In this document: piece after piece, positions 17,199 to 26,025 of the stretch
How positions within the stretch are numbered: the stretch's first letter is position 1
Layout of the letters: every line of letters begins with the position of its first letter
NCBI RefSeq assembly: GCF_016865365.1
Contig: NZ_AP024469.1
Coordinates: 1,603,001-1,667,000 of the forward strand
Direction of reading: 5' to 3'
Length of the DNA stretch: 64,000 nucleotides
Origin: Geobacter sp. SVR
GTDB lineage: Bacteria; Desulfobacterota; Desulfuromonadia; Geobacterales; Pseudopelobacteraceae
The notes under the pieces: model-generated
What the model was told of the DNA's origin: nothing
The model's input: only the letters and a program-made list of their open reading frames with translations
Database searches by the model: none
Translations under genes and position numbers: made by a program

Positions 17199-17371
17199 CC
17201 GTACACCGGAATCCGTAACACCTCCCTGCCCGGCAAGCTTCCCTTCCGAAAGGCGGCGGCCATAGAGCAGGGGCCCACCCCATAAAAAAAGCTACTGTTC
17301 GTACAGGCGGCGTTTTGATCCGGATTCCTCCGGTGATTCGGCTTGTATTCAATGTTCGGCAAGGAGACAGC

Positions 17372-17767
17372 ATGGCGCCGTTGAGCATTCTGCCCGGAAG
17401 AATCCGCATCGAAAGCACTCTGGTGGCGGGACGAAGGGACATCATTCGCAGCTTTGAACAGAGGATCATGGAAACGCCGGGCACGCTGGAGGTGTCCGTC
17501 AATCACCGCACCGGCAGGATTCTGGTGCGCTACGACGAAGCTGTCGTCAGCCGCGATCTGCTCTGCGAAACCATCTCCGCCGCCCTTGAAGCGCTCAGGT
17601 TCGGCGAACTGCCGCTGCCGCCGCACCCGGACCACTCCGGCAGCAGGGACAGGGAGCCCGCTGCCGCCAAACACACCCGCAACATTCTGCTGGACATGGC
17701 AGCCCATGTCCTTCTGCCAAAACCCTTTGATCTGCTGGTTCCCGCACTTGGCGTATTACGCGGTTGA
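17372..17767 (+). CDS. Second HMA-like protein
   Basis: A 131-residue protein starting MAPLSILPGRIRIES after AAGGAGACAGC. Residues 4-75 have the beta-alpha-beta pattern of HMA-like domains (PGTLEVSVNHRTGRILVRYD) without CxxC. A charged linker and a hydrophobic C-terminus (AAHVLLPKPFDLLVPALG) follow, which may bind the membrane. The N-terminal pattern resembles that of the P-ATPase encoded downstream, so the cluster contains three related degenerate HMA units. An alternative start at 17315 lacks a good ribosome site. Confidence 0.6.
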   Translation: MAPLSILPGRIRIESTLVAGRRDIIRSFEQRIMETPGTLEVSVNHRTGRILVRYDEAVVSRDLLCETISAALEALRFGELPLPPHPDHSGSRDREPAAAKHTRNILLDMAAHVLLPKPFDLLVPALGVLRG

Positions 17768-17838
17768 TTCGAGCCGTTGCATGCTGAACCACCGCCACCT
17801 CTGGCGGTGTGATTACATTTGATCAGGAGGTCACGCAG

Positions 17839-18231
17839 ATGGAACACGAAAAAGCGGAACATGCCGAAAAGAAAGGCGAAAAGGAGCGTTATCCCGGTCT
17901 GTTCGTGGGTAAGCGGAACCTGTGGCTGCTGGCCGGAGGAGCCGTGGGCGCACTCGCTGCGCTGAGCCTGGAGAAGCTGTCCCCGAAAGTCCGCCCCACT
18001 GCCGTGGGGGTGGTCAAAGAGGGCTATGCCTTCAAGGAGTGGATCGCTGCCAAGGCCGAGCGGGTGAAGGAGGATGTGGAGGACATCGTCGCAGAGGGGA
18101 TCCATAACTACCACAGCGACCTGGAGGCCAGTGCCGATGCCGTGAGGCGTGAAAAAGAGATACTCGACCGCATCGGGAAGTGCGTTGACGAACGGCGTGC
18201 AAAAATGTCACGGGACAAGGGGGAGGCATAA
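17839..18231 (+). CDS. DUF5132-like small membrane protein
   Basis: A 130-residue protein starting MEHEKAEH after AGGAGG. A glycine/alanine-rich membrane segment (about 28-45, LLAGGAVGALAAL) is followed by RPTAVGVVKEGY and a long charged helix (AAKAERVKEDVEDIVAEG), the layout I associate with DUF5132 proteins found beside metal P-ATPases. Family assignment is tentative. The next gene starts two bases after its stop. Confidence 0.6.
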   Translation: MEHEKAEHAEKKGEKERYPGLFVGKRNLWLLAGGAVGALAALSLEKLSPKVRPTAVGVVKEGYAFKEWIAAKAERVKEDVEDIVAEGIHNYHSDLEASADAVRREKEILDRIGKCVDERRAKMSRDKGEA

Positions 18232-18233
18232 CC

Positions 18234-18464
18234 ATGGAAAAAGAGCATGCCGAAGTCAAAAAAGGATTTGCCGGAGGCCGGTACCTGCGCGAAATTCTTA
18301 CCGTGGCAGCCGGAGCGGGTGCCATGCTGGGCGCCTCGTATATCGCCTCCCGCGTCAGGGAAAAGCAGGATACCGAAGCGAGCCTCAGCCGCCTTGAGCA
18401 GATGCTGGACGAGCTGTCGTCAACCGGTGGCCGTAAGGAAGCTGAAGGGGCGACGGGCGAGTAA
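18234..18464 (+). CDS. Small single-helix membrane protein
   Basis: A 76-residue protein with one membrane segment (about 20-40, LTVAAGAGAMLGASYIASRV) and a short predicted coiled coil (LSRLEQMLDEL). It begins MEKEHAEVKKG, echoing the MEHEKAEH start of the gene before, and overlaps the P-ATPase start by one base (TAATG). No family recognised; presumably an accessory of the transporter. Confidence 0.6.
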   Translation: MEKEHAEVKKGFAGGRYLREILTVAAGAGAMLGASYIASRVREKQDTEASLSRLEQMLDELSSTGGRKEAEGATGE

Positions 18465-20536
18465 TGGAATACCGCATCCTCCATGAAACCAGAGACCGTC
18501 TCAGGCTGGGGCTCGCGGTACCTCGCCGCCCCGCGGTGGATGGCGCGCGCATGGAGGCTGTTTTTCACGGTATCGCCGGGCTGCACAGGGTTTCCTTCAG
18601 TCCGCGCACCGGCACCATTCTGTTGCGCCATGACGGCAGGGCTTCCACCCGGGAGGCCCTGTTGTCCTTGGCATCATCCGCCTCCTGTCCCGGTTCGAGG
18701 CGCCCCCGTCCGCTGACCGAGCTGGAACACAAGAAAAAGGTTGTTGTCCGCTCCGGCAGTCTGCTGCTCCTGAGGCCGCTGATTCCCCCGGTCCTGCGGC
18801 CGGCCCTGGCCCTGTACGGCGCTTTGCCCATATTCCGTAAAGGCATGGCCGCACTGGGCAGGCGGGAGCTGAATGTAGATGTGCTCGATGCATCCGCCAT
18901 CAGTGCAGCCATGGCAACCCGGGATTTACTGACCGCCTCGGTCATCTCGTTTCTTCTGAAACTGGGAGAATATCTGGAAGAGTGGGCCAGGGGCCATTCC
19001 CGCCGGCTCTTGGCCGAAATGCTCCATTGCGAGGATGAGTGGGCCTGGGTCGTCAGGGACGGGGAGGAGGTCTGCGTACCCGTTGAGGATGTCCGGACCG
19101 GGGAAACCGTGGTGGTGCGCATGGGCGCACAGATTCCGGTCGACGGCCGGGTGCTGGAAGGGGAGGCCCTGGTCAACCAGTCCAGCCTGACCGGCGAGAG
19201 CATGCCGCTCTTCCGGTGCGCAGGCTCGACGGTCTATGCCGGCACGGCAGTGGAGGAGGGGCTGCTGCGTATCAGGGCCGAACAGATCGGCTCCGCCACG
19301 AGGGTTGCCAGAATGGTAGGCATCATCGAACAGGGGGAGGCACTCAAGGCGGAATGCCAGAGCAAGAGCGAGCAGATGGCCGACAAAGTGGTGCCCTGGT
19401 CGTTCCTGCTGAGCGGCCTCACCTTTGCAGCTACCGGCAGTCCGGCCCGAGCGGCTGCGGTGTTGCTGGTGGATTACTCCTGTGCCATCAAGCTTTCAAC
19501 TCCTCTGGCGATCCTGGCGTCGCTGGCCCGCGCCGTCCGGTCGGGGGTCCTGATCAAGGGGGGCAAATTTCTGGAGCGCTTGGCTGAGGCCGATGCCTTT
19601 GTGCTGGACAAGACCGGCACCCTTACCGATGCCGCACCCCAGGTGGCGGAGGTGGTGGCCTTCAACGGCTTTGAGCGCCAGTTCGTCCTGCGTCAGGCCG
19701 CCTGTGTGGAGGAGCACTTTCCTCATCCGGTGGCCACTGCCGTGGTGCATCGGGCGGCTGACGAGGGGCTGATCCACTCCGAAGAACATGCCGAGGTGGA
19801 GTACGTGCTGGCCCACGGCATCGTCTCCCGGCTGCACGGTACCCGCATCCTGGTGGGAAGCCGCCATTTCGTGCACGAGGACGAAGGGGTGGACGTTACC
19901 GTGGCCGAACCCCACGTGGCTGCCTTTGCCGGACAGGGATACTCGGTACTCTATGTGGCCATGGCCGGCAAACTGGCCGGTCTGATCGCCATTCACGACC
20001 CGCTGCGAGCCGAGGCCTCGACGTTTCTCGCCCTGTTGCGGAAAGAGGGGATCGAAAAGATCGTCATGCTGACCGGCGACAGCGAGGCCACTGCCGCCGC
20101 CATTGCCGGCCGGCTCGGCATCGAGGAGTTCCATGCCCAGGCCCTGCCGGACCGGAAGGTCGAGATCGTGCGGGACCTGCAGCGGCAGGGATACATTGTG
20201 GCCATGGTGGGAGACGGCATCAACGACTCCCCGGCCCTGTCCCACGCCGATGTGGGGATCTCCCTGAAGCATGGGGCCGACATTGCCCGCGAGGCATGCG
20301 ACGTGCTCCTGGTGGAGGGAAACCTGACCAACCTTCTGGAGGCCCGCACGGTCGCCCGGGAGGGGATGGAACTTGTCCACTCCAACTACCGTACCATCAT
20401 TGCCGTCAATTCCCTGGCCCTGGCCATGGCCATAACCGGCATCATGCCGCCGGTCCTTTCGGCGGCGATGCACAACGCCAGTACCATCGGCGTGGGGCTG
20501 AAGGCCCTGAAACCACTGCGTCGCCGGGCGCAGTGA
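18464..20536 (+). CDS. P1B-type heavy-metal-transporting ATPase with non-canonical membrane motif
   Basis: A 690-residue P-type ATPase. It starts with a degenerate HMA-like domain, then has the actuator TGES motif (near 245), the phosphorylation site DKTGTLT (Asp near 381), the P1B HP motif (HFPHP near 418) and the hinge GDGINDSPA near 584. The transmembrane metal motif expected as CPC/SPC reads DYSCAIKLSTP near 335-345, so the proline before the cysteine is absent. The transported metal is therefore uncertain; the Fur box upstream of the cluster points to iron-responsive expression. ATG at 18464 overlaps the previous stop. Confidence 0.88.
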   Translation: MEYRILHETRDRLRLGLAVPRRPAVDGARMEAVFHGIAGLHRVSFSPRTGTILLRHDGRASTREALLSLASSASCPGSRRPRPLTELEHKKKVVVRSGSLLLLRPLIPPVLRPALALYGALPIFRKGMAALGRRELNVDVLDASAISAAMATRDLLTASVISFLLKLGEYLEEWARGHSRRLLAEMLHCEDEWAWVVRDGEEVCVPVEDVRTGETVVVRMGAQIPVDGRVLEGEALVNQSSLTGESMPLFRCAGSTVYAGTAVEEGLLRIRAEQIGSATRVARMVGIIEQGEALKAECQSKSEQMADKVVPWSFLLSGLTFAATGSPARAAAVLLVDYSCAIKLSTPLAILASLARAVRSGVLIKGGKFLERLAEADAFVLDKTGTLTDAAPQVAEVVAFNGFERQFVLRQAACVEEHFPHPVATAVVHRAADEGLIHSEEHAEVEYVLAHGIVSRLHGTRILVGSRHFVHEDEGVDVTVAEPHVAAFAGQGYSVLYVAMAGKLAGLIAIHDPLRAEASTFLALLRKEGIEKIVMLTGDSEATAAAIAGRLGIEEFHAQALPDRKVEIVRDLQRQGYIVAMVGDGINDSPALSHADVGISLKHGADIAREACDVLLVEGNLTNLLEARTVAREGMELVHSNYRTIIAVNSLALAMAITGIMPPVLSAAMHNASTIGVGLKALKPLRRRAQ

Positions 20537-20739
20537 TCGCACGTTTTCCCCATCCTCCTCTGTCCCCTGTTGCTCCCCCCTGATTTTCATTTGCTGGCAC
20601 TGCCTGTTGGGTAGCACCTTCTGCCGATTGATATACTCTCGGAGGCGAATGCGATCGATGTCCGCCGGGAACCCGGCCCGGCGCTCGCAGTAACAATACG
20701 GAAGGAAGAATCGGCAGAAAAAGCACGTAATTCAAAAGC

Positions 20740-20768
20740 TTGACGAAACATCCCGATGTGGTTACCAT
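20740..20768 (+). promoter_or_regulatory. Promoter of the marR-ClC-otsA run
   Basis: TTGACG, a 17-base spacer, then TACCAT. The -10 is weak but the palindrome just downstream supports the position. Confidence 0.5.
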
Positions 20769-20779
20769 GTGTGCTGATT

Positions 20780-20794
20780 ATTAGCAATGCTAAT
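20780..20794 (+). promoter_or_regulatory. Palindromic operator upstream of marR
   Basis: ATTAGCA-A-TGCTAAT is a perfect 7-1-7 palindrome 26 bases before the marR start and just past the predicted transcription start. MarR proteins usually bind such short AT-rich dyads and repress their own genes, so autoregulation is the simplest reading. Confidence 0.6.
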
Positions 20795-20820
20795 TAATAT
20801 TTGATATTGCGGGGGCTGCC

Positions 20821-21285
20821 ATGAAGCAGGAAATCGGAGCGGTCACAGGGGTAATCGACAACCTGCGGCGGCTGTTTCAGGCCATCAATGAGTATTCGAA
20901 AGAGGCCGAGCGCTCGACCGGCCTGACCGGGCCCCAGCTCTGGGCCCTGAAGATTCTGGCCGGCTCCGCTCCGTTGCGGGTTTCCAGCCTGGCCCGCAGG
21001 ATGTGCCTGCGCCCGCCCACGGTCGTGGGGATCCTCGATCGCCTGGAGGCGAAAGGGCTGGTACGGCGCAGCCCCTCCCGGGAGGACCGTCGGGTAGTGG
21101 AGCTTGAACTCACCGAACAGGGCAGGGCCCTGGTGGCGCAAGCTCCCGAAGTGGCCCAGGACATGTTGATAAAAGGGCTGGATGAATTGTCGGACGAACA
21201 GTTTATCTGCGTCGAGCAGGGCATGGGGCTGATGGTGGCGCTGCTCGGAGCGGAGCAGCTTGTCCCGCAGCCACTCCACAGTTGA
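20821..21285 (+). CDS. MarR-family transcriptional regulator
   Basis: A 154-residue winged-helix regulator. The recognition region is LRVSSLARRMCLRPPTVVGILDRLEAKGLV, and the wing is REDRRVVELELTEQG (about 94-108). MarR proteins are dimers that release DNA on binding a ligand or on oxidation; no ligand can be read here. The gene is followed at once by a ClC transporter and trehalose synthesis genes in the same direction, which suggests an osmotic or organic-solute signal (inference). Its probable operator lies just upstream. Confidence 0.85.
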   Translation: MKQEIGAVTGVIDNLRRLFQAINEYSKEAERSTGLTGPQLWALKILAGSAPLRVSSLARRMCLRPPTVVGILDRLEAKGLVRRSPSREDRRVVELELTEQGRALVAQAPEVAQDMLIKGLDELSDEQFICVEQGMGLMVALLGAEQLVPQPLHS

Positions 21286-21298
21286 GCGGGTGTATTGG

Positions 21299-22615
21299 AT
21301 GCATGACATCTTCAAAACGACTCTGACCCGGCAGGCGCGTCTTTCCGCCCATGTCTGGCAGCGCCGCATGGTCTTTTGGGGAGGCGCCGTGGTGGTCGGC
21401 TTCACCGCGGTCCTCTTTTCCCTTGGCAGCGAATATGCCAATCGCCTGTTTCAGCGCCTGCCGGGATACTCCCCCTATCTGCCGCTCCTGGTCACCCCGC
21501 TCGGTCTGACGCTGATCGTTGCCCTGACCCGGCGGTTTTTCCCCGGCTCGGAGGGGAGCGGCATCCCGCAGAGCATGGGGGCCATTGCCCTGACGAACCA
21601 TGCTGACCGGACGAAGGTGCTTTCTCTGCGGATCGCATGCGGCAAGATCGGCCTGACCATGGTCGGGCTGCTGGTGGGGGCCTCGGTGGGGCGCGAAGGC
21701 CCTACCGTGCAGATCGGCTCGGCCATCATGTATTCCCTGTCGCGTTTTGCCCGTTTTTCGCGCCTGGAAGTGGAGCGGGGATTGATCCTGGCGGGAGGGG
21801 CCGCCGGCATAGCCGCGGCCTTCAATACCCCCCTGGCGGGGATTGTCTTTGCCATCGAGGAGCTGAGCCGCTCCTTCGAGGAACGCACCAGCGGCAACAC
21901 CATGACGGCGGTCGTGATCGCCGGTGTCGTTTCCCTGGGCTGCATGGGCAACTACAGCTATTTCGGGCACACCTCCATTTCCCTGCCTCTCAATCTGAGC
22001 TGGATGGCGGCGGTCATCTGCGGCCTTGCGGGAGGACTGGCAGGGGGCATGTTCAGCCTCATACTGATCAGTGTTGCGGCCAAGGGGCTGCCCGGCAGGG
22101 CCGGCAGCATCATGAAAGAATCGCCGGTGCTGTTTGCCGGCATCTGCGGCCTGCTGCTGGCGCTGATCGGCCTTGCGTCCGGCGGCCATACCTATGGCAC
22201 CGGGTATGCGGAGGCCCGCGGGATTATCGAGGGGACGGACAATCTCCCGCCCAGCTACGCCATCATGAAGATGCTGGCCACGCTGGTCTCGTATCTGAGC
22301 GGAATCCCGGGAGGGATTTTTGCTCCTTCCCTGGCGATCGGAGCCGGTTTCGGCGACAATCTGGCCGGGATCATGCCGATCGCGCCGGTCAGCGCCGTGG
22401 TGATCCTGGGGATGGTCGCCTATTTTGCCGGCGTTGTGCAGGCTCCCATCACCGCCTTCGTGATCGTCATGGAGATGACCGACAATCACACCATGATCCT
22501 GCCGCTCATGGCGGCGTCGTTCATTGCCTGCGCGATTTCCCGGAGAATCTGTCCAAAGCCGCTGTACCGGACCATGGCGGAAGGTTTCATATCGCGCATA
22601 AAGTCGCCCGGCTGA
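21299..22615 (+). CDS. ClC-family chloride channel/transporter
   Basis: An integral membrane protein of 438 residues from ATG 21299 (a TTG start at 21260 with GGAG ahead would add 13 residues and overlap marR; the choice is uncertain). All three ClC anion-selectivity signatures are present: GSGIPQS near 85, GREGPTVQIG near 135 with the gating glutamate of exchangers, and GGIFAPSLAIG near 340. There are no CBS domains. Probably an H+/Cl- antiporter or anion channel used in osmotic or acid response; the adjacent trehalose genes favour the former. Confidence 0.9.
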   Translation: MHDIFKTTLTRQARLSAHVWQRRMVFWGGAVVVGFTAVLFSLGSEYANRLFQRLPGYSPYLPLLVTPLGLTLIVALTRRFFPGSEGSGIPQSMGAIALTNHADRTKVLSLRIACGKIGLTMVGLLVGASVGREGPTVQIGSAIMYSLSRFARFSRLEVERGLILAGGAAGIAAAFNTPLAGIVFAIEELSRSFEERTSGNTMTAVVIAGVVSLGCMGNYSYFGHTSISLPLNLSWMAAVICGLAGGLAGGMFSLILISVAAKGLPGRAGSIMKESPVLFAGICGLLLALIGLASGGHTYGTGYAEARGIIEGTDNLPPSYAIMKMLATLVSYLSGIPGGIFAPSLAIGAGFGDNLAGIMPIAPVSAVVILGMVAYFAGVVQAPITAFVIVMEMTDNHTMILPLMAASFIACAISRRICPKPLYRTMAEGFISRIKSPG

Positions 22616-22688
22616 GCGCCGGATGGTGCCCTCCGGCACGGCGTGCCTGTCGGGGGCGCCGTCCGGATGGCGTCAAAGGAGATCAGAT

Positions 22689-24965
22689 ATGGATGTAAGA
22701 AAAGTGACCTCGTCGCTCCGCTCTCTGCACCTTTCCCTCCGTTTCGTGATTCCGCTCGCCATTGCCCTGGGCCTGCTGGCCTATGCCGTAGTGCCGCTGG
22801 TGGACGGCCTGACCCTGCGCTGGGCCGTGCGGGACATGGACATCCGCTCGCGCCTGATCAGCAACACCCTGCAGGAACCGCTGGCCGACCTGCTGCAGAA
22901 GGACGCACGTGCGCGGATCAATGCGCTCCTGTTGCGGGTAACCAAGGACGAACGGCTTCTGGCCGTGGGGATCAGCGACGAGGCCGGAACGTTCCTCTAT
23001 CGCACCGCAGCCTTTCCCCCGGCGCTTTCCGGCAGGGTGCCGGAGGAAAAAACGGGCAAGGACCCCGCCCACCTGATCCGTCTTCCCCAGGGGCCGGTGC
23101 ATGTGGCCGTGTACCCGCTGGAACTGGAGGAGGGTATGCCGCCCCGCTCCCTGGTGCTGGTGCACGACATGAGCTTCATGGAGCGCCGCAGCGAGGCCAC
23201 GCGCAAGTACATCATCGCGCTGTTTGCCGTCATGGGGGTCGTGATCTCCGTCATCACCGTCTTTGTAGCCCATCTGAGCTGGCGGGGATGGATGGAGGGG
23301 GTCAGGGCCATGCTGCGCGGGGAGGGGATTCTCAAGCCGTTTGCCAGTCAGCATGAGGTCGGTTCCGAGCTTCAGCCGCTGGTAGGGGATCTGCGAGCCC
23401 TGCTGCGCAGCCTCGATGCGGAGCGGCGCTTTGCCGACGACGCCACCATCACCTGGAGCCCGGACAGTCTCAAGAACCTGCTGCACAAGCAGTTGGTGGG
23501 AGAGCGGATCATCGTGGTCTCGAACCGCGAACCCTACATCCACGACAAAAAAGAGGGCCGGATCCAGGTGCATCGGCCGGCCAGCGGTCTGGTGACCGCG
23601 GTGGAGCCGGTCATGCGGGCCTGCTCCGGCACCTGGATCGCCCATGGTGGCGGGGCGGCCGACCGGGAAACCGTGGACCGGCACGACCGGGTCATGGTCC
23701 CGCCCCACAAGCCGGAATACAACCTGCGCCGGATCTGGATGAGCAGGGAGGAGGAAAACGGCTACTACTACGGGTTTGCCAACGAGGGGCTCTGGCCGCT
23801 CTGCCATATCGCCCATGTGCGCCCGATCTTCCGCACCAGCGACTGGAAACAGTACGTGAAGATCAACCAGCGCTTTGCCGATGCCGTGGTCAAGGAGGCG
23901 GACAACGACGATCCCGTGGTGCTGGTGCAGGATTACCACTTTGCCCTGCTGCCCGCCATGATCCGCAAGGCCCTTCCCAAGGCCACCATCATCACCTTCT
24001 GGCACATCCCCTGGCCCAATCCCGAATCGTTCGGCATCTGCCCCTGGCGCGAAGAGCTGTTGAAGGGGATGCTGGGCAGCACCATCCTCGGCTTCCACAC
24101 CCCCTATCACTGCAAGAACTTCCTGGAGACCGTGGACCGCTACCTCGAAACCCGCATCGAGCACGAATCATCCACCATCTCCCGCAGGGGACAACTGACC
24201 ATGGTGGAGAGCTACCCGATCTCGATCCAGTGGCCCCCACCCTGGCAGGGGACGCTGCCGCCGATCGGACAGACGTGCCGGGAGGTGCGGGAGGCCCTGG
24301 GTGGGGCTCCCGGCGATCACCTGCTGGGGATCGGGGTTGACCGGATGGATTACACCAAGGGGATTCTGGAGCGTTTTGCCGCGGTGGAGCGCATGCTGGA
24401 GCTGCATCCGGAACTGGCGGGGCGCTTCAGCTTCGTGCAGATCGCCGCCCCCAGCCGCTCGGCCCTGGAGGAGTACCAAACCTTCGAGGCCCGGGTGCAC
24501 GCCCTGGCGGAACGGATCAACAGCCGCTTCGGCCGTCCGGAGCGACCGGCCATCATCCTGAAGGCCGAGCATCACGAACCGGAAGAGGTCAACCGCTATT
24601 ACCGCGCCGCGCAGGTCTGCCTGGTTACCAGTCTGCACGACGGCATGAACCTGGTGGCCAAGGAGTATGTGGCGGCCCGGGACGACGAACGCGGGGTGCT
24701 GGTGCTGAGCCAGTTCACCGGTGCGGCCCATGAACTGCACGAGGCCTTGATCGTCAATCCCTATCACGTGGAGCAGACCGCGGAAGCGCTGTATCAGGCG
24801 CTCGTCATGCCGGAGTACGAGCAGCAGGAACGGATGCGCAGCATGCGCGCCCTGGTGCGGGATTTCAACGTCTACCGCTGGGCCGGCCGCATGCTGCTGG
24901 ACGCCAGCCGGGTGCGCCAGCGCGAGAAACTGGCACTGCGGATCAACAGCAACCTGACAAGCTGA
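22689..24965 (+). CDS. otsA: Trehalose-6-phosphate synthase with N-terminal membrane sensor domain
   Basis: A 758-residue fusion. Residues 1-240 form a sensor-like module: a membrane helix (about 20-42), an extracytoplasmic domain and a second helix (about 175-200, [20 protein letters not shown]). The rest is a GT20 trehalose-phosphate synthase joining UDP-glucose and glucose-6-phosphate: [31 protein letters not shown] and the donor-site [10 protein letters not shown]. The ATG at 22689 follows AAAGGAG. The catalytic domain is thus tethered to the inner membrane, unlike the usual 450-500-residue soluble enzyme. otsB lies about 250 bases downstream. Confidence 0.93.
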   Translation: MDVRKVTSSLRSLHLSLRFVIPLAIALGLLAYAVVPLVDGLTLRWAVRDMDIRSRLISNTLQEPLADLLQKDARARINALLLRVTKDERLLAVGISDEAGTFLYRTAAFPPALSGRVPEEKTGKDPAHLIRLPQGPVHVAVYPLELEEGMPPRSLVLVHDMSFMERRSEATRKYIIALFAVMGVVISVITVFVAHLSWRGWMEGVRAMLRGEGILKPFASQHEVGSELQPLVGDLRALLRSLDAERRFADDATITWSPDSLKNLLHKQLVGERIIVVSNREPYIHDKKEGRIQVHRPASGLVTAVEPVMRACSGTWIAHGGGAADRETVDRHDRVMVPPHKPEYNLRRIWMSREEENGYYYGFANEGLWPLCHIAHVRPIFRTSDWKQYVKINQRFADAVVKEADNDDPVVLVQDYHFALLPAMIRKALPKATIITFWHIPWPNPESFGICPWREELLKGMLGSTILGFHTPYHCKNFLETVDRYLETRIEHESSTISRRGQLTMVESYPISIQWPPPWQGTLPPIGQTCREVREALGGAPGDHLLGIGVDRMDYTKGILERFAAVERMLELHPELAGRFSFVQIAAPSRSALEEYQTFEARVHALAERINSRFGRPERPAIILKAEHHEPEEVNRYYRAAQVCLVTSLHDGMNLVAKEYVAARDDERGVLVLSQFTGAAHELHEALIVNPYHVEQTAEALYQALVMPEYEQQERMRSMRALVRDFNVYRWAGRMLLDASRVRQREKLALRINSNLTS

Positions 24966-25218
24966 CCCAACGAGCCAACTTGGCACGCTGAACTCATAAC
25001 GCCTCCCTGCCTCCGCGTCTGAAAGGCCTCTGCCCCCGCATTTTCGCGGCATGGGGTATTTCGTCGGAGGGCCAGCCGATTCAGCCACCGCAGCAGCCCG
25101 GTGACGTTCGGGCCCCGGCTCTTTCAGGCGCTCCGGCAGTACGGCGTCATGAGTTCGGCTTGAGCGCCACCGGAAGATTGACACAAATCAGTTTACGTCA
25201 TGACCAGGGAGCATCCCG

Positions 25219-25983
25219 ATGACCTACCTCTTCAGCCCGGCCGGCAGGACTGCCCTGCGCGAATTCACCGCCCATCCGGCCCTGTTCGCCTTTGATCTCG
25301 ACGGCACCCTGGCCCCGCTGGTCGACGACCCGGCCCTGATAAAGATCCCGGATGAACTGCGCGAGCGCCTGATCCGCCTGAACCGCATGGTGCCGCTGGC
25401 CATCATCACCGGCCGGGCCTGCGCCGATGCGCGCCCCCATCTCGGCTTCGAGCCCGCCTTTCTGGTGGGAAATCACGGTGCCGAGGGATTGCCGGGGCAG
25501 GAACAGCGGGAAAAGGAGTTCCGCCGACTGGGGCGGGAATGGCGGGCCCGGCTGGAACGGTTACTGCCGGACAGCAGGGAGAGCGGCATCTGGCTCGAAG
25601 ACAAGGGGGCCACCTTGTCGCTGCATTACCGCAATGCACCCGACCGGGAGGCTGCCAGAGAGCAGATCGTGCAGGCCGTCATGCAGCTTGAGCCGCTTCC
25701 GAGGCGGGTTTCCGGCAAGCAGGTGGAAAACATCGTGCCCGCAGACGCGCCCCACAAAGGGGATGCGCTGCTCCGGCTCATGGACCACGGTGGTTATTCG
25801 CGGGCACTGTTCGCAGGGGACGACCTGACCGACGAGGATGTGTTCAGGCTGAGGGACCAGCGTATCTTCGGCATCAAGGTCGGGTGCGGGATGCAGAGCG
25901 CTGCTGATTACTGCCTTGAGGACTTCTGTGAGATGACCCGTCTGTTCGATGAAGTCCTGAATTCGCACGTTGGCCTGCCCTGA
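25219..25983 (+). CDS. otsB: Trehalose-6-phosphate phosphatase
   Basis: A 254-residue HAD-superfamily phosphatase that completes trehalose synthesis. The nucleophile motif DLDGTLAPLVDD is near residues 27-38, the threonine motif IITGRA near 67, a lysine region near 185 (APHKGDAL) and the acidic motif FAGDDLTDEDVF near 197. A ribosome site AGGGAG precedes the ATG. It lies 253 bases after otsA; I see no convincing promoter or terminator in that gap, so co-transcription is possible. Confidence 0.92.
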   Translation: MTYLFSPAGRTALREFTAHPALFAFDLDGTLAPLVDDPALIKIPDELRERLIRLNRMVPLAIITGRACADARPHLGFEPAFLVGNHGAEGLPGQEQREKEFRRLGREWRARLERLLPDSRESGIWLEDKGATLSLHYRNAPDREAAREQIVQAVMQLEPLPRRVSGKQVENIVPADAPHKGDALLRLMDHGGYSRALFAGDDLTDEDVFRLRDQRIFGIKVGCGMQSAADYCLEDFCEMTRLFDEVLNSHVGLP

Positions 25984-26025
25984 GCTGCTGCAAGGTAATG
26001 ATCGCTGCCCATGGGGAGGAGAACG

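Noticed and set aside
16520-17707. A 395-codon minus-strand frame across the HMA-like genes
   Set aside because: It spans the Fur box, promoter and two plus-strand genes with good ribosome sites, and encodes no recognisable domain.
24966-25218. Promoter before otsB (TTGACA near 25178)
   Set aside because: No acceptable -10 element at 16-18 bases; the match is probably chance.
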